A stretch of 64,000 nt of DNA, taken from positions 1 to 64,000 of the forward strand of contig CAMMNN010000017.1 in assembly GCA_946498245.1 (NCBI GenBank), in the 5' to 3' direction. Positions 8,095-15,919 of this stretch are shown piece by piece; the first letter of the stretch is position 1, and each line of letters starts with the position of its first letter. Source of the DNA: an uncultured Clostridium sp. GTDB taxonomy: Bacteria > Bacillota > Clostridia > Lachnospirales > Lachnospiraceae. Position numbers and translations under genes: made by a program. The notes under the pieces are model-generated. The model saw only the letters and a list, made by a program, of their open reading frames with translations, had not been told where the DNA came from and ran no database searches.

Positions 8095-10602
8095 TTAAAT
8101 TTTTTCCGTAACCTCAGCCATTTTGGAAACGTCTCCGATTAAAATCGCTCCCTTTAACTGCTGATTTACATAATAGTATTTCTCGTACTGCATTTTTGCT
8201 TCGTCGCAGATTTCCACAGTACGGTAATGAAGGTTGGGATTTTTCCCATTATCGCCAATGGCGTAAAGAGCCGTATTCATTCCATGGAAGGACAGGCCGG
8301 CTGAGGGCGCCTCGTAAACCGTAAATTCTCCCGCCGCGTTGGCTCCCGCCGTCTTTCCCTGGGCGGAAGCTTCCGGCCAGATGGCGTAATTGATGCCATT
8401 GTACTGGGCGCAGTCGCCGCAGGCGTAGATTCCTTCCAGATTGGTTTCCATTCGTTCATTTACCACTACGGCCCTGTCGGTTTCCAGGCCCATTTCCTTG
8501 GCCAAACCGATATTGGCCCGGACGCCCGCTGAAACGATAACCATATCGGCTTCAAATTCCTGTCCGTCAGCCAGACGCACTCCGGAAACCTTTCCGTCCT
8601 CTCCTGTAATTTCCGTAATCTGTACTGCCGTATGAATGGCAATGTTCTCAGAAGCAGCAATCTTCTTTAACATCTTTCCGGCGTTTTCGTCTAACTGGCG
8701 GCCCATGAGAACCGGAGCTGCCTCTAAAACCGTTACATCACAGCCGGACTTTTTAAACTCCCAGGCAGCTTCCAGGCCCAGGACGCCGCCGCCGATTACC
8801 ACGACTTTCTTTACAGAAGGCAGCAGGCGGTTGATTTTTTCAATGTCAGAAATCCGGCGAATGGCGATAACAGCCTCTTTATCGGAACCTTTAATGGGCG
8901 GGATAAAGCACTCGGATCCCAGGGCATAAATCAATTTGGTGTAAAGAAGCTTCGTGCCGTCTTCCAGGCAGATTTCCTTTTTCTCCGTATCTACAGAAGA
9001 AACCTTCTTTCCTAAAATCCGGAAAATCTTATGTTCCTCGTACCACTCCTCAGGGTGGACTCCGATCTGGCGGCCGTCCAGACCGGCCATCATGGTCTTG
9101 GTCAGCATGGGACGGTTGTAGGTATCCCAGTCTTCATCGGAAATCATCAGCACCGAGGCTGTCTGGTTTCTCTCCCGAATGGCTTCAGCGGCATTGAGGC
9201 CTGCGGCTCCATTTCCCAGGATTACAAAGAAGTCCTCCGTGTCCCGGCGGAAGGAGCTTTGCTCCTCTTCCACTTCCACAAAGTTTTCCCGGCCTACGCC
9301 GCAGACGGGGCAGGTGTCCAGGGAAGCGTCAAAAATCTCGCCGCATACCAGGCATTTCACCAATTTTCTGGCGCCCTTTTTCTCTTTCTTTCTCTCATTT
9401 TCCCGGTTCTGCACCAGACAGCCGAAATTGTACCCGTACTCATAGGCGTCTATAAGCTTTACCTTGTCCGGCTTAAATTTTACAGTAAAGCCCTGATCTT
9501 CCACTTTCATTTTTAGCTGCTTTAACCGTTCCAGAATATGGGGAACGCCCTCTCCGCTCCAGCCGTAGCTTCCGAAAGCGCTGGCGTACTTGCCGCCATG
9601 GGTTCCGGCAAACATAGAAGTGGTCAGATCCCAGATGGGTTTTAAGGCTTCGCCTACAATCGTGGGAGTTCCCAAAAGGAAGCCGTCGGCATAGCCGATT
9701 TCCTCCAGAACTTTGGCCGGATCCGCCTCTACTAAATCGTATAAGCGGACTGCTACCTCTCCGCTGTCTTTAATGCCCTCTGCGATTTTCTCCGCCAGCT
9801 CCTTGGTATAGCCATAGGCGCTGACATAGGGGATAACCACGGTTTTTCCGGGATTGGGATTGTCCTGAACGCACCAGTTTTCATATGCGGCGAACATTTC
9901 GTCAATTCCCGCGTCCAGCACCGGACCGTGGCCCGGACAGATCATGGTAATGTCCATGGTTTTCACTCGTTCCAATGCCTTTCTCATAAAAGGCTTAAAG
10001 GGCCCGATAATGCAGTCAAAGTAATACTTTGTGGCCTTCCAGTAATCCTCTTCCTTTTCCACGCGGCTTCTTAATATGCCGTCAAAAGCGTAATGGGATC
10101 CAAAGGAATCGCAGGTTACCAGGGTCTTGTCCTCTTCAATGTAGGTATACATGGTGTCGGGCCAGTGGAGATTGGGAACCACTAAAAACCGGAAAGTCTT
10201 GTCCCCGATTTTTAAGGTTTCATTATCCTTTACCGGAATCTTGTAAAAGTCCCTGTTGACAATGTTTTTCAGGAAATTTAACGCGCAGCTTGTAGCCACA
10301 ATCTTCATGGAAGGATTCCATTCCAGCAGTTTTTCCACACTGCCGGAGTGATCCGGCTCCGTATGGTTCACTATGAGATAATCAATTTTGTGTATGTCAG
10401 CAACTGCTTTGAGTTTTTCAAGATACTGGTCAAAAAATTTTGCCTTGGCCGTTTCAAATAAAACGGTTTTTCCGCCTGTCTTCAGGACATAGGAATTGTA
10501 GGTCGTGCCAAATTCCGTGTACATAATAATGTCAAAAACACGAAGGTCATGATCCAGAATCCCGGTCCAATAAAAGTTTTCCTTTAGCTGCATAGTGTCC
10601 AT
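8095..10602 (-). CDS. Class F flavodiiron protein: diiron/flavodoxin/rubredoxin/NADH-oxidoreductase fusion
   Basis: 835 residues in four parts. Residues 1-250 are a metallo-beta-lactamase diiron domain with HxExDH (H80, E82, D84, H85), NLHWPD, TCDSFGSH and PGHGPV. Residues 255-395 are flavodoxin (PYVSAYGYTKELAEKI). Around 405-430 is a short-spaced rubredoxin, CLVC-x10-CPVC. The remainder is a FAD/NAD-dependent rubredoxin reductase with GNGAAGLNA, VIGGGVLGLEAAWE and GIYACGDCA. Known class F proteins (described in Clostridioides difficile) reduce O2, and sometimes NO, directly with NADH, protecting anaerobes. ATG 10602 has AAAGGAGG. The longer upstream frame contains the promoter, so the shorter start is preferred. 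Confidence 0.93.
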   Translation of the reverse strand: MDTMQLKENFYWTGILDHDLRVFDIIMYTEFGTTYNSYVLKTGGKTVLFETAKAKFFDQYLEKLKAVADIHKIDYLIVNHTEPDHSGSVEKLLEWNPSMKIVATSCALNFLKNIVNRDFYKIPVKDNETLKIGDKTFRFLVVPNLHWPDTMYTYIEEDKTLVTCDSFGSHYAFDGILRSRVEKEEDYWKATKYYFDCIIGPFKPFMRKALERVKTMDITMICPGHGPVLDAGIDEMFAAYENWCVQDNPNPGKTVVIPYVSAYGYTKELAEKIAEGIKDSGEVAVRLYDLVEADPAKVLEEIGYADGFLLGTPTIVGEALKPIWDLTTSMFAGTHGGKYASAFGSYGWSGEGVPHILERLKQLKMKVEDQGFTVKFKPDKVKLIDAYEYGYNFGCLVQNRENERKKEKKGARKLVKCLVCGEIFDASLDTCPVCGVGRENFVEVEEEQSSFRRDTEDFFVILGNGAAGLNAAEAIRERNQTASVLMISDEDWDTYNRPMLTKTMMAGLDGRQIGVHPEEWYEEHKIFRILGKKVSSVDTEKKEICLEDGTKLLYTKLIYALGSECFIPPIKGSDKEAVIAIRRISDIEKINRLLPSVKKVVVIGGGVLGLEAAWEFKKSGCDVTVLEAAPVLMGRQLDENAGKMLKKIAASENIAIHTAVQITEITGEDGKVSGVRLADGQEFEADMVIVSAGVRANIGLAKEMGLETDRAVVVNERMETNLEGIYACGDCAQYNGINYAIWPEASAQGKTAGANAAGEFTVYEAPSAGLSFHGMNTALYAIGDNGKNPNLHYRTVEICDEAKMQYEKYYYVNQQLKGAILIGDVSKMAEVTEKI

Positions 10603-10632
10603 AAAAGCGCCTCCTTTTCTATTCTTATCCTT

Positions 10633-10661
10633 ATTATAACGGAAGGACGCAAAAATATCTA
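10633..10661 (-). promoter_or_regulatory. Promoter of the flavodiiron gene
   Basis: On the minus strand: TAGATA, 17-base spacer, perfect TATAAT, about 30 bases before the start codon. The -35 matches only four of six positions, so an activator or the near-perfect -10 may compensate. Confidence 0.5.
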
Positions 10662-10738
10662 TAGGAGAAAGCTTCATTACCCTCAGAATTCATTTTTCCA
10701 CTATTTATTATCTTCCACTTTTTTATACTTTATAAATT

Positions 10739-11779
10739 CTACTTTCCTCTTTCTTCTAATTCCATCAAAAACTTATCATAATCAGACATAAAAAGTCTGT
10801 CTTGTACAATACGATATTTTTCAAATTCTGTTTCTGCATGAAGTTTAGCCTGTTCTGCACTAATCTTACCTGCATCTGTAAGTATCTCGTTTCCGTTAAA
10901 TTCCAAAAAACCATCTAACCGCTTTGCCCAATCTTCCATACTCATTGGAATGTGACGTTCAGCTTGCAATTCTGCATAGTCAAGATATAGAGACACAATT
11001 CTTTCCATATAAGCCATTTCTTCATCATTCAAATAATTTTTAGCAATTGAGACATCTGCTTTTATAATTTTTCCATTTGGAGCCGCTTCCCAAGTGGTCA
11101 ATCCCATATGTTCTTTTTCTGCATTAGCCCGTTCAACAATAAGTTCTGCTGCCGTATGCCTGTGAACGGCCCAATGCATTTTATTCTGCACCGTCTGAAA
11201 AAATTGTCTGGTAGTTTTAGCATCTTTATCATAGTCAAAAGCAGTAGCATAAAGGTCAGTAACTTTTTGATAAAACTTGCGTTCGGAAAGACGTATCTCA
11301 CGAATATTCTGTAACTGCCGCTCAAAATATTCATCTGTAAACATATGTCCTTTCTTCAGACGTTCCTTATCCATCGTCCAACCCTGAATTGTATAATCTT
11401 TAACAATTTGTCCTGACCACTTACGAAAATGAACCGCCCGATCATTGTTCACCTTAAAGCCCACGGCAATTATCATCTGTAAATTATAATGAATGACTTC
11501 ACGACTCACCTGTCTCGAACCCTCCATTTGAACTATTCGGAATTTCCGAATAGTTCCCGTTTCGACAAGTTCACCATCCCCATATATTTTTTTAATATGT
11601 TCATTTATTGTTTGTAAACTCACATTATAAAGTTGTGCCATCATTTTCTGCGTTAGCCATATATTTTCATCTTCATAACGCATTTCCATACTATCGGCAT
11701 TATCTCCAATAGATGCAACATACGTCAGATATTCGGCTGCCGAACTATGAATGGTTATTTCATTTTTCTTTTTTGACAT
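10739..11779 (-). CDS. rhuM: RhuM family protein
   Basis: 346 residues from ATG at 11779 with GGGGGAT directly upstream. The N-terminal part has the hallmark IWLTQKMMAQLYNVSLQTIN (a DNA-binding-like region), then GTIRKFRIVQMEGSR.VSRE and the conserved IIAVGFKVNNDRAVHFRKW. The C-terminal half is helical and charged. RhuM proteins are common in genomic islands and next to restriction and toxin genes. A 'virulence' label comes from a Salmonella island and the biochemical function is not known. AT-rich composition unlike the flanking flavodiiron gene suggests horizontal transfer. A truncated HTH gene sits 39 bases upstream on the same strand. Confidence 0.85.
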   Translation of the reverse strand: MSKKKNEITIHSSAAEYLTYVASIGDNADSMEMRYEDENIWLTQKMMAQLYNVSLQTINEHIKKIYGDGELVETGTIRKFRIVQMEGSRQVSREVIHYNLQMIIAVGFKVNNDRAVHFRKWSGQIVKDYTIQGWTMDKERLKKGHMFTDEYFERQLQNIREIRLSERKFYQKVTDLYATAFDYDKDAKTTRQFFQTVQNKMHWAVHRHTAAELIVERANAEKEHMGLTTWEAAPNGKIIKADVSIAKNYLNDEEMAYMERIVSLYLDYAELQAERHIPMSMEDWAKRLDGFLEFNGNEILTDAGKISAEQAKLHAETEFEKYRIVQDRLFMSDYDKFLMELEERGK

Positions 11780-11818
11780 TTTATCCCCCAAAGTTATTTT
11801 ATCTTCATGTTTTTATTT

Positions 11819-11905
11819 CTATTTTTTAAGCTTCTTATTAAAATTCTGCGGTATCTGTCCAATCCGTCTGCAAAGTTCAGCAAGGCTAATATCCAATGTT
11901 GTCAT
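11819..11905 (-). pseudogene. Truncated XRE-type helix-turn-helix gene (28 codons left)
   Basis: The ATG at 11905 with GGAGGTGG upstream starts a 28-residue frame containing ISLAELCRRIGQIPQNFNKK. This is the start of the small HTH regulators found in Firmicutes (L-x-ELxRRxGQSPQNFNKKLKR). Those continue with a second half of about 40 residues (TLDELKxIADALG), which is absent here because a stop follows KLKK. A promoter upstream is intact, so the fragment may serve now only as a leader of rhuM. Confidence 0.65.
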
Positions 11906-11930
11906 TTTCCACCTCCATCAGCATAGTACA

Positions 11931-11959
11931 ATTATAAATCCTATGGTTAGTGAGCACAA
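11931..11959 (-). promoter_or_regulatory. Promoter upstream of the HTH fragment and rhuM
   Basis: On the minus strand: TTGTGC, 17-base spacer, TATAAT, 26 bases before the ATG of the HTH fragment. It is the only clear promoter upstream of rhuM. Confidence 0.5.
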
Positions 11960-12107
11960 GCTACTTTCCTTTAAAATTACCAGTCTATTAAAAAAGTACC
12001 TTGCAGCATTAACCAGGCCGAACTGCTGGACACACTGTCGGACCGCCAGGACCGCCACATTTCCAGTTAATGCTTTCCAGGCATAAAAGACCATGATAAT
12101 TAAGTAT

Positions 12108-12136
12108 TTGCTCCTGATTAAAAGTTCTTTTACAAT
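12108..12136 (+). promoter_or_regulatory. Promoter of the flavodoxin-DUF4405-MATE operon
   Basis: TTGCTC, 17-base spacer, TACAAT. The expected start of transcription near 12143 falls inside a perfect inverted repeat (12140-12162). The lipoprotein flavodoxin starts 62 bases downstream of the -10. Confidence 0.5.
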
Positions 12137-12139
12137 TAT

Positions 12140-12162
12140 GATGCCAGGAGCACTCTGGCATC
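12140..12162 (+). promoter_or_regulatory. Inverted repeat over the transcription start, likely operator
   Basis: GATGCCAG, 7-base spacer, CTGGCATC: a perfect 8-bp dyad lying a few bases after the -10 box. Its position and symmetry fit a repressor dimer site. As RNA it would form a short hairpin 35 bases before the ribosome site. No regulator gene is adjacent. Confidence 0.45.
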
Positions 12163-12197
12163 AGGATAGAAAAATTTTGCAAAACAGGAGGCAGACT

Positions 12198-12941
12198 ATG
12201 AAAATGAAAAAGATCACCACAGTTTTCTTTACTTTCTTAATGGCCCTATCTCTTACAGCCTGCGCCGGAAACAATGGCCCTGGGGAAGCGTCCTCTTCCG
12301 GCCCAGAGAGCAGTCCGGCCAGCGGCACATCCGCAGCGGAGTTGGAGCTTCATAGCTCTGAGACGGCAATGGAAAATGCCGAAACAGAACTTTCCCAGGA
12401 AGCCCCTGCTGAAACCGCTGAAGGAACCGGAGGAAGCAAGGTCTTAGTAGCCTTTTTCTCCGCAACCAATACTACCCAGGGCATTGCAGAGCAAATAGCC
12501 CAGGGAACCGGGGCTGATGTCTACGAAATTGTCCCGGAAGAGCCCTATACGGACGCGGATTTAAATTATAATGACGATAACAGCCGCACAACCATAGAAA
12601 TGAACGATCCTTCCGCTCGTCCGGCTATTTCCGGTTCTGTAGAAAACATGGATCAGTATGAGATTGTGTTTCTGGGCTACCCCATCTGGTGGGGCGAAGC
12701 TCCCCGCATCGTCAGCACTTTTATGGAAAGCTACGACTTTTCCGGAAAAACCATTGTTCCCTTCTGCACTTCCGGAGGCAGCGGGATTGGTTCCAGCGCG
12801 GAAAACCTGGCAAATCTCACAGAAGGGGCCCAGTGGCTTTCCGGACGGCGCTTCAGCGGAGGCAGCTCTGAGGGCGATATTATGGAATGGGTAAACAGCC
12901 TGGAATTAGGTGTGACAGATGAAAATGAAAAGACTAATTGA
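12198..12941 (+). CDS. Lipoprotein flavodoxin
   Basis: 247 residues from ATG at 12198, with AGGAGG six bases upstream. An earlier in-frame ATG has no ribosome site. Residues 1-21 are a lipoprotein signal with lipobox LTAC, then an Ala/Ser/Glu-rich linker to about residue 80. The flavodoxin fold follows: VLVAFFSATNTTQGIAEQIA is the FMN phosphate loop with strand 1, then GADVYEIVPEEPY, ARPAISGSVENMDQYE, FLGYPIWWGEAPRIV and PFCTSGGSGIG. The family normally carries electrons on FMN in the cytosol. The signal and linker place this one outside the membrane. It overlaps the following DUF4405 gene by 23 bases, so the two are probably coupled. Confidence 0.88.
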   Translation: MKMKKITTVFFTFLMALSLTACAGNNGPGEASSSGPESSPASGTSAAELELHSSETAMENAETELSQEAPAETAEGTGGSKVLVAFFSATNTTQGIAEQIAQGTGADVYEIVPEEPYTDADLNYNDDNSRTTIEMNDPSARPAISGSVENMDQYEIVFLGYPIWWGEAPRIVSTFMESYDFSGKTIVPFCTSGGSGIGSSAENLANLTEGAQWLSGRRFSGGSSEGDIMEWVNSLELGVTDENEKTN

Positions 12942-13617
12942 CTTTTTAATGACCCTTCTTCTGCTTATGCTTATGGCCTACCAGATTACAGGGGAACGGC
13001 TCCACGAATGGGCGGGGACGGGAATGGTTGTATTATTTGCCATCCATCACTTTCTGAATATCCGCTGGTATGGGAATTTGAAAAAAGGCCCCTATAAGCC
13101 TCTGCGGATTCTGCAGATAATAGTCAACTTCCTGCTTCTGGCTACAATGGTTTCCCTGGCTTACAGCGGCATTGTCATGTCCCGCCATGTGTTTGCCTTC
13201 CTTCCCATCAGCAGGGGAATGGCGTTGGCCCGAAAGATGCATCTGGCGGGTTCCTACTGGGGCTTTGTCCTGATGAGTTTTCATTTGGGGCTTCACTGGC
13301 GCATAGCAGCAGTCCGGTTTGGAAAACTTGCAAAAGGAGCCTTATCCCCATGGCTTCTCCGTCTGGCGTCGGTTTTCATCGCCGCATACGGGGCCCTCTG
13401 TTTTTACCGTTCCAATATTGCGTCCTATCTGTTTTTGCAGGTGGATTTTGCATTTCTTGACTATGAAAAAAGGGCGGCGGCTATTTTCTCAGAGTATTTG
13501 GCAATGATGGGGCTTTGGGTTTTTATCGCCTATTATTTGGCAAAGGCATTGGTGAAATGGCAGAGTGCATCAGGGAGAGCCGGCGGATCTATTAAGAGTA
13601 AGGAAAGGCAGAAATAA
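12919..13617 (+). CDS. DUF4405 membrane protein, likely cytochrome b-like
   Basis: 232 residues with about six hydrophobic spans (near 5-22, 29-47, 63-86, 107-127, 141-160 and 185-210). Histidines lie in or next to the spans: ERLHEW, AIHHFLN, SRHVFAF, RKMHLAGSYWG and SFHLGLHW. This arrangement resembles membrane b-type cytochromes, and DUF4405 is related to that group. Haem binding is inferred, not shown. The ATG at 12919 lies inside the end of the flavodoxin gene. Together with the two exported flavodoxins this suggests electron transfer across the membrane. The MATE gene begins two bases after its stop. Confidence 0.8.
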   Translation: MKMKRLIDFLMTLLLLMLMAYQITGERLHEWAGTGMVVLFAIHHFLNIRWYGNLKKGPYKPLRILQIIVNFLLLATMVSLAYSGIVMSRHVFAFLPISRGMALARKMHLAGSYWGFVLMSFHLGLHWRIAAVRFGKLAKGALSPWLLRLASVFIAAYGALCFYRSNIASYLFLQVDFAFLDYEKRAAAIFSEYLAMMGLWVFIAYYLAKALVKWQSASGRAGGSIKSKERQK

Positions 13618-13619
13618 AA

Positions 13620-14963
13620 ATGGAAAGGCCAAAAGAATTATTTTCTAACGCAGATTTAAAGGCTATGATTATCCCGCTGTTTTTTGAACAGCTTTTGGTG
13701 ATGCTGGTAGGTATGGCGGACACCCTTGTGGTCAGCTATGCCGGAGAAGCGGCGGTTTCAGGAGTTTCTCTTGTCAATCAGTTTAACACGATTTTTATTT
13801 ATCTCTTTACCGCTCTGGCCTCCGGGGGAGCCGTGGTCATCAGCCAGTATATCGGCAAAAGGACCTTTGACCAAGCCGGGGAAGCCTCCAGCCAGCTTTT
13901 GCTGTTTTCCACAGTCTTTTCCGCAGCGGCCGCCGGAATCGTCCTCATGGGAAACCAATGGTTCCTTGGCCTCCTTTTTGGGGAAGTGGAAGACTCTGTC
14001 ATGGAGGCCTGTATCGTGTATCTGAAGATTTCCGCCTACTCCTATCCGGCCCTGGCAGTTTATAACGCCGGAGCGGCCATATACCGCAGTCTTGGAAAGA
14101 CCAATGTGACCATGTATCTGTCAATCGCCTCCAATGTCATTAATGTCATTGGCAATCTCATCGGAGTCTTCGTGCTGAAAGCAGGCGTGGCGGGAGTGGC
14201 CTACCCTTCTCTCATTGCCCGGGCATTTTCAGCTATCGCTATTACCGCACTGTGTTTCCAAAGGAAAAACCCCGTCTTTTACCGCAGCAAATGGATTTTC
14301 CAGTGGAATCCCAGGTTAATGAAACAGATTTTAAACATCGCAGTTCCCAACGGGGTGGAAAACGGAATATTCCAGTTGGTAAAGGTGGCTCTCAGCAGTA
14401 TTGTCGCCCTCTTTGGCACGTACCAGATCGCCGCCAACGGCGTGGCCCAGAGCATCTGGTCCCTGGCAGCCTTAGCCGGATTATCCATGGGACCTGTGTT
14501 TATCACCGTCATTGGCCAGTGTATGGGGGAAGGGAATACAGCGGCAGCGGAGCATTACTTTAAAAAGCTGTCAAAGATCACCCTTGCCCTCTCATCCCTG
14601 TGGAATCTTCTGGTCTTTTTGCTGACCCCGCTTTTTATGAAGCTGTACTTGCTGGAACCGGAAACCAAGGAGCTTGTAATCTGGCTGGTACTGATTCACA
14701 ATGTATTTAATGCCGCCGCCTTCCCCTTCTCCGGCGCACTCAGCAACGGACTGCGGGCTGCGGGAGATGTAAAATTTACCATGTACGTCTCCATCATCTC
14801 TACCATCGGCATACGGCTGGCGCTGTCCTGGATTTTGGGGATTGGCCTTCATATGGGAGTTATCGGCATTGCTCTGGCAATGGTCTGCGACTGGGTTATC
14901 CGGGCTGTGATTTTTATCGGACGCCAAAGTTCTGGAAAGTGGAAAGCTTTTCAAGTTATCTAA
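13620..14963 (+). CDS. MATE family efflux transporter
   Basis: 447 residues with 12 predicted membrane spans in two six-span halves, the usual MATE size and layout. Conserved pieces include MIIPLFFEQLLVMLVGMADT at the N-terminus, ASGGAVVISQYIGK in span 2 and the second-half repeat ANGVAQSIWSLAALAGLSMG. MATE proteins export organic cations, drugs or metabolites using a Na+ or H+ gradient. The substrate is not readable. It starts two bases after the DUF4405 stop and has AAGGAAAGG as ribosome site, so it is part of the same operon. Confidence 0.9.
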   Translation: MERPKELFSNADLKAMIIPLFFEQLLVMLVGMADTLVVSYAGEAAVSGVSLVNQFNTIFIYLFTALASGGAVVISQYIGKRTFDQAGEASSQLLLFSTVFSAAAAGIVLMGNQWFLGLLFGEVEDSVMEACIVYLKISAYSYPALAVYNAGAAIYRSLGKTNVTMYLSIASNVINVIGNLIGVFVLKAGVAGVAYPSLIARAFSAIAITALCFQRKNPVFYRSKWIFQWNPRLMKQILNIAVPNGVENGIFQLVKVALSSIVALFGTYQIAANGVAQSIWSLAALAGLSMGPVFITVIGQCMGEGNTAAAEHYFKKLSKITLALSSLWNLLVFLLTPLFMKLYLLEPETKELVIWLVLIHNVFNAAAFPFSGALSNGLRAAGDVKFTMYVSIISTIGIRLALSWILGIGLHMGVIGIALAMVCDWVIRAVIFIGRQSSGKWKAFQVI

Positions 14964-14990
14964 CTTATATAACAAAAAGGAGGAAGTTCT

Positions 14991-15713
14991 TTGAAAAAAT
15001 TGGTTTATTTCATTCTTTTTACCGCCTGTTCTCTGTTCCTGGCCGGCTGCCAAAATAACGGCGAAAAAGCTTCCCAGGAGCAGTCCTCTCAAATAGAAAC
15101 TGCAGCCTCTGGATCCGAAACGGAAGAAGGGGCGGCTATGGAGAATCCATCTGAAACTACCGGTGAGGGCAAGGCTCTGGTGGCGTATTTTTCATGGGCA
15201 GAAAACGCCCAACCAGGCGACATTGACGCTGTCTCCTCCCCCAGTGTGACTATGCCGGGAAACGTCGCCCAATTCGCTTCCTGGATTGCAGAAGAAACCG
15301 GAGCGGATCGCTTTTCCATTCAGGTTACAGACCCTTACCCTCCTGACTGGGATTCCTGCCTGAGTCGTGCCAATAGGGAAAAGGGGGAGAATGCCCGACC
15401 GGAATTGACCCGCTCTGTAGACAATATGGCTGATTACGACGTTGTCTTTTTAGGCTACCCCAATTGGTGGTATAGCTGCCCCATGGCGATTCTCTCTTTT
15501 ATCGAATCCCATGACTTTTCCGGTAAAGAAATATATCTATTTTGTTCCCACGGAACAGGCGGACTCGCCGGAAGCGTGGAGGATATTACGGCTGCTCTCC
15601 CTGACGACTGCAGCGTCTCGGATCAGGTTTTCCACGCTTATGAAGAAGATACCGCTGACTCCAGAGACAAATTAAATGAATGGCTGGAAGGTATTGGCTT
15701 CCAGGTTTCTTGA
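14991..15713 (+). CDS. Second lipoprotein flavodoxin
   Basis: 240 residues from a TTG start at 14991 with AAGGAGG seven bases upstream. It has a lipoprotein signal with lipobox LAGC (Cys20) and a polar Glu/Ser-rich linker to about residue 57. The flavodoxin domain starts at ALVAYFSWAENAQPG. It belongs to the subgroup with an insertion in the first loop (WAENAQPGDIDAVSSPS before GNVAQFASWIAEETGAD). It keeps FLGYPNWWYSCPMAIL and FCSHGTGG. The role should be extracytoplasmic electron transfer with FMN, as for its neighbour at 12198. The two share only family-level similarity, so they are not a recent duplication. Confidence 0.87.
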   Translation: MKKLVYFILFTACSLFLAGCQNNGEKASQEQSSQIETAASGSETEEGAAMENPSETTGEGKALVAYFSWAENAQPGDIDAVSSPSVTMPGNVAQFASWIAEETGADRFSIQVTDPYPPDWDSCLSRANREKGENARPELTRSVDNMADYDVVFLGYPNWWYSCPMAILSFIESHDFSGKEIYLFCSHGTGGLAGSVEDITAALPDDCSVSDQVFHAYEEDTADSRDKLNEWLEGIGFQVS

Positions 15714-15732
15714 AAAAGGAGCCAAAAATCCA

Positions 15733-15761
15733 TTGACTTGCCTCCAGGTCCATGGTAGAAT
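15733..15761 (+). promoter_or_regulatory. Strong promoter for the second MATE gene
   Basis: TTGACT, exactly 17 bases, TAGAAT: ten of twelve consensus positions. Transcription should start near 15768, giving a leader of about 150 bases with an intrinsic terminator before the coding start at 15920. Confidence 0.7.
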
Positions 15762-15811
15762 GTGAAAAAATAAATGCAGCAGATACTTTTTGCCGCCGGG
15801 TAAAAAGAGTG

Positions 15812-15866
15812 AGCGCCAGGTTTTCTGTCATTAGGCCTTTGAAGACAGAAAGCCCTGGCGCTTTTT
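15812..15866 (+). terminator. Intrinsic terminator inside the MATE leader (attenuator candidate)
   Basis: AGCGCCAGG pairs with CCTGGCGCT, extended by TTTTCTGTC with GACAGAAA (one bulge), a loop of about 14 bases, then TTTTT. A weaker upstream hairpin, ACTTTTT with AAAAAGAGT (15785-15811), comes just before. A terminator between a strong promoter and its gene is the layout of attenuation or a riboswitch. Confidence 0.7.
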
Positions 15867-15919
15867 GTTGTTCTGCGCAAAAGGAACGCTGCACAGAAAG
15901 GAAAAGGATCTATAAAACC

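Noticed and set aside
11918..12094. 58-codon minus-strand frame (AWKALTGNVAVLAVRQCVQQ...) between rhuM region and flavodoxin operon
   Set aside because: No ribosome site, overlaps promoters of both directions and no family recognised. A plus-strand piece in the same place (INQAELLDTLSDRQDRHISS) is equally ambiguous. It may be a relic but cannot be supported.
15752..15919. Extension of the second MATE gene to an upstream ATG
   Set aside because: The upstream ATG lies inside the promoter and the stretch contains the terminator. The start at 15920 has a ribosome site and the normal MATE N-terminus.
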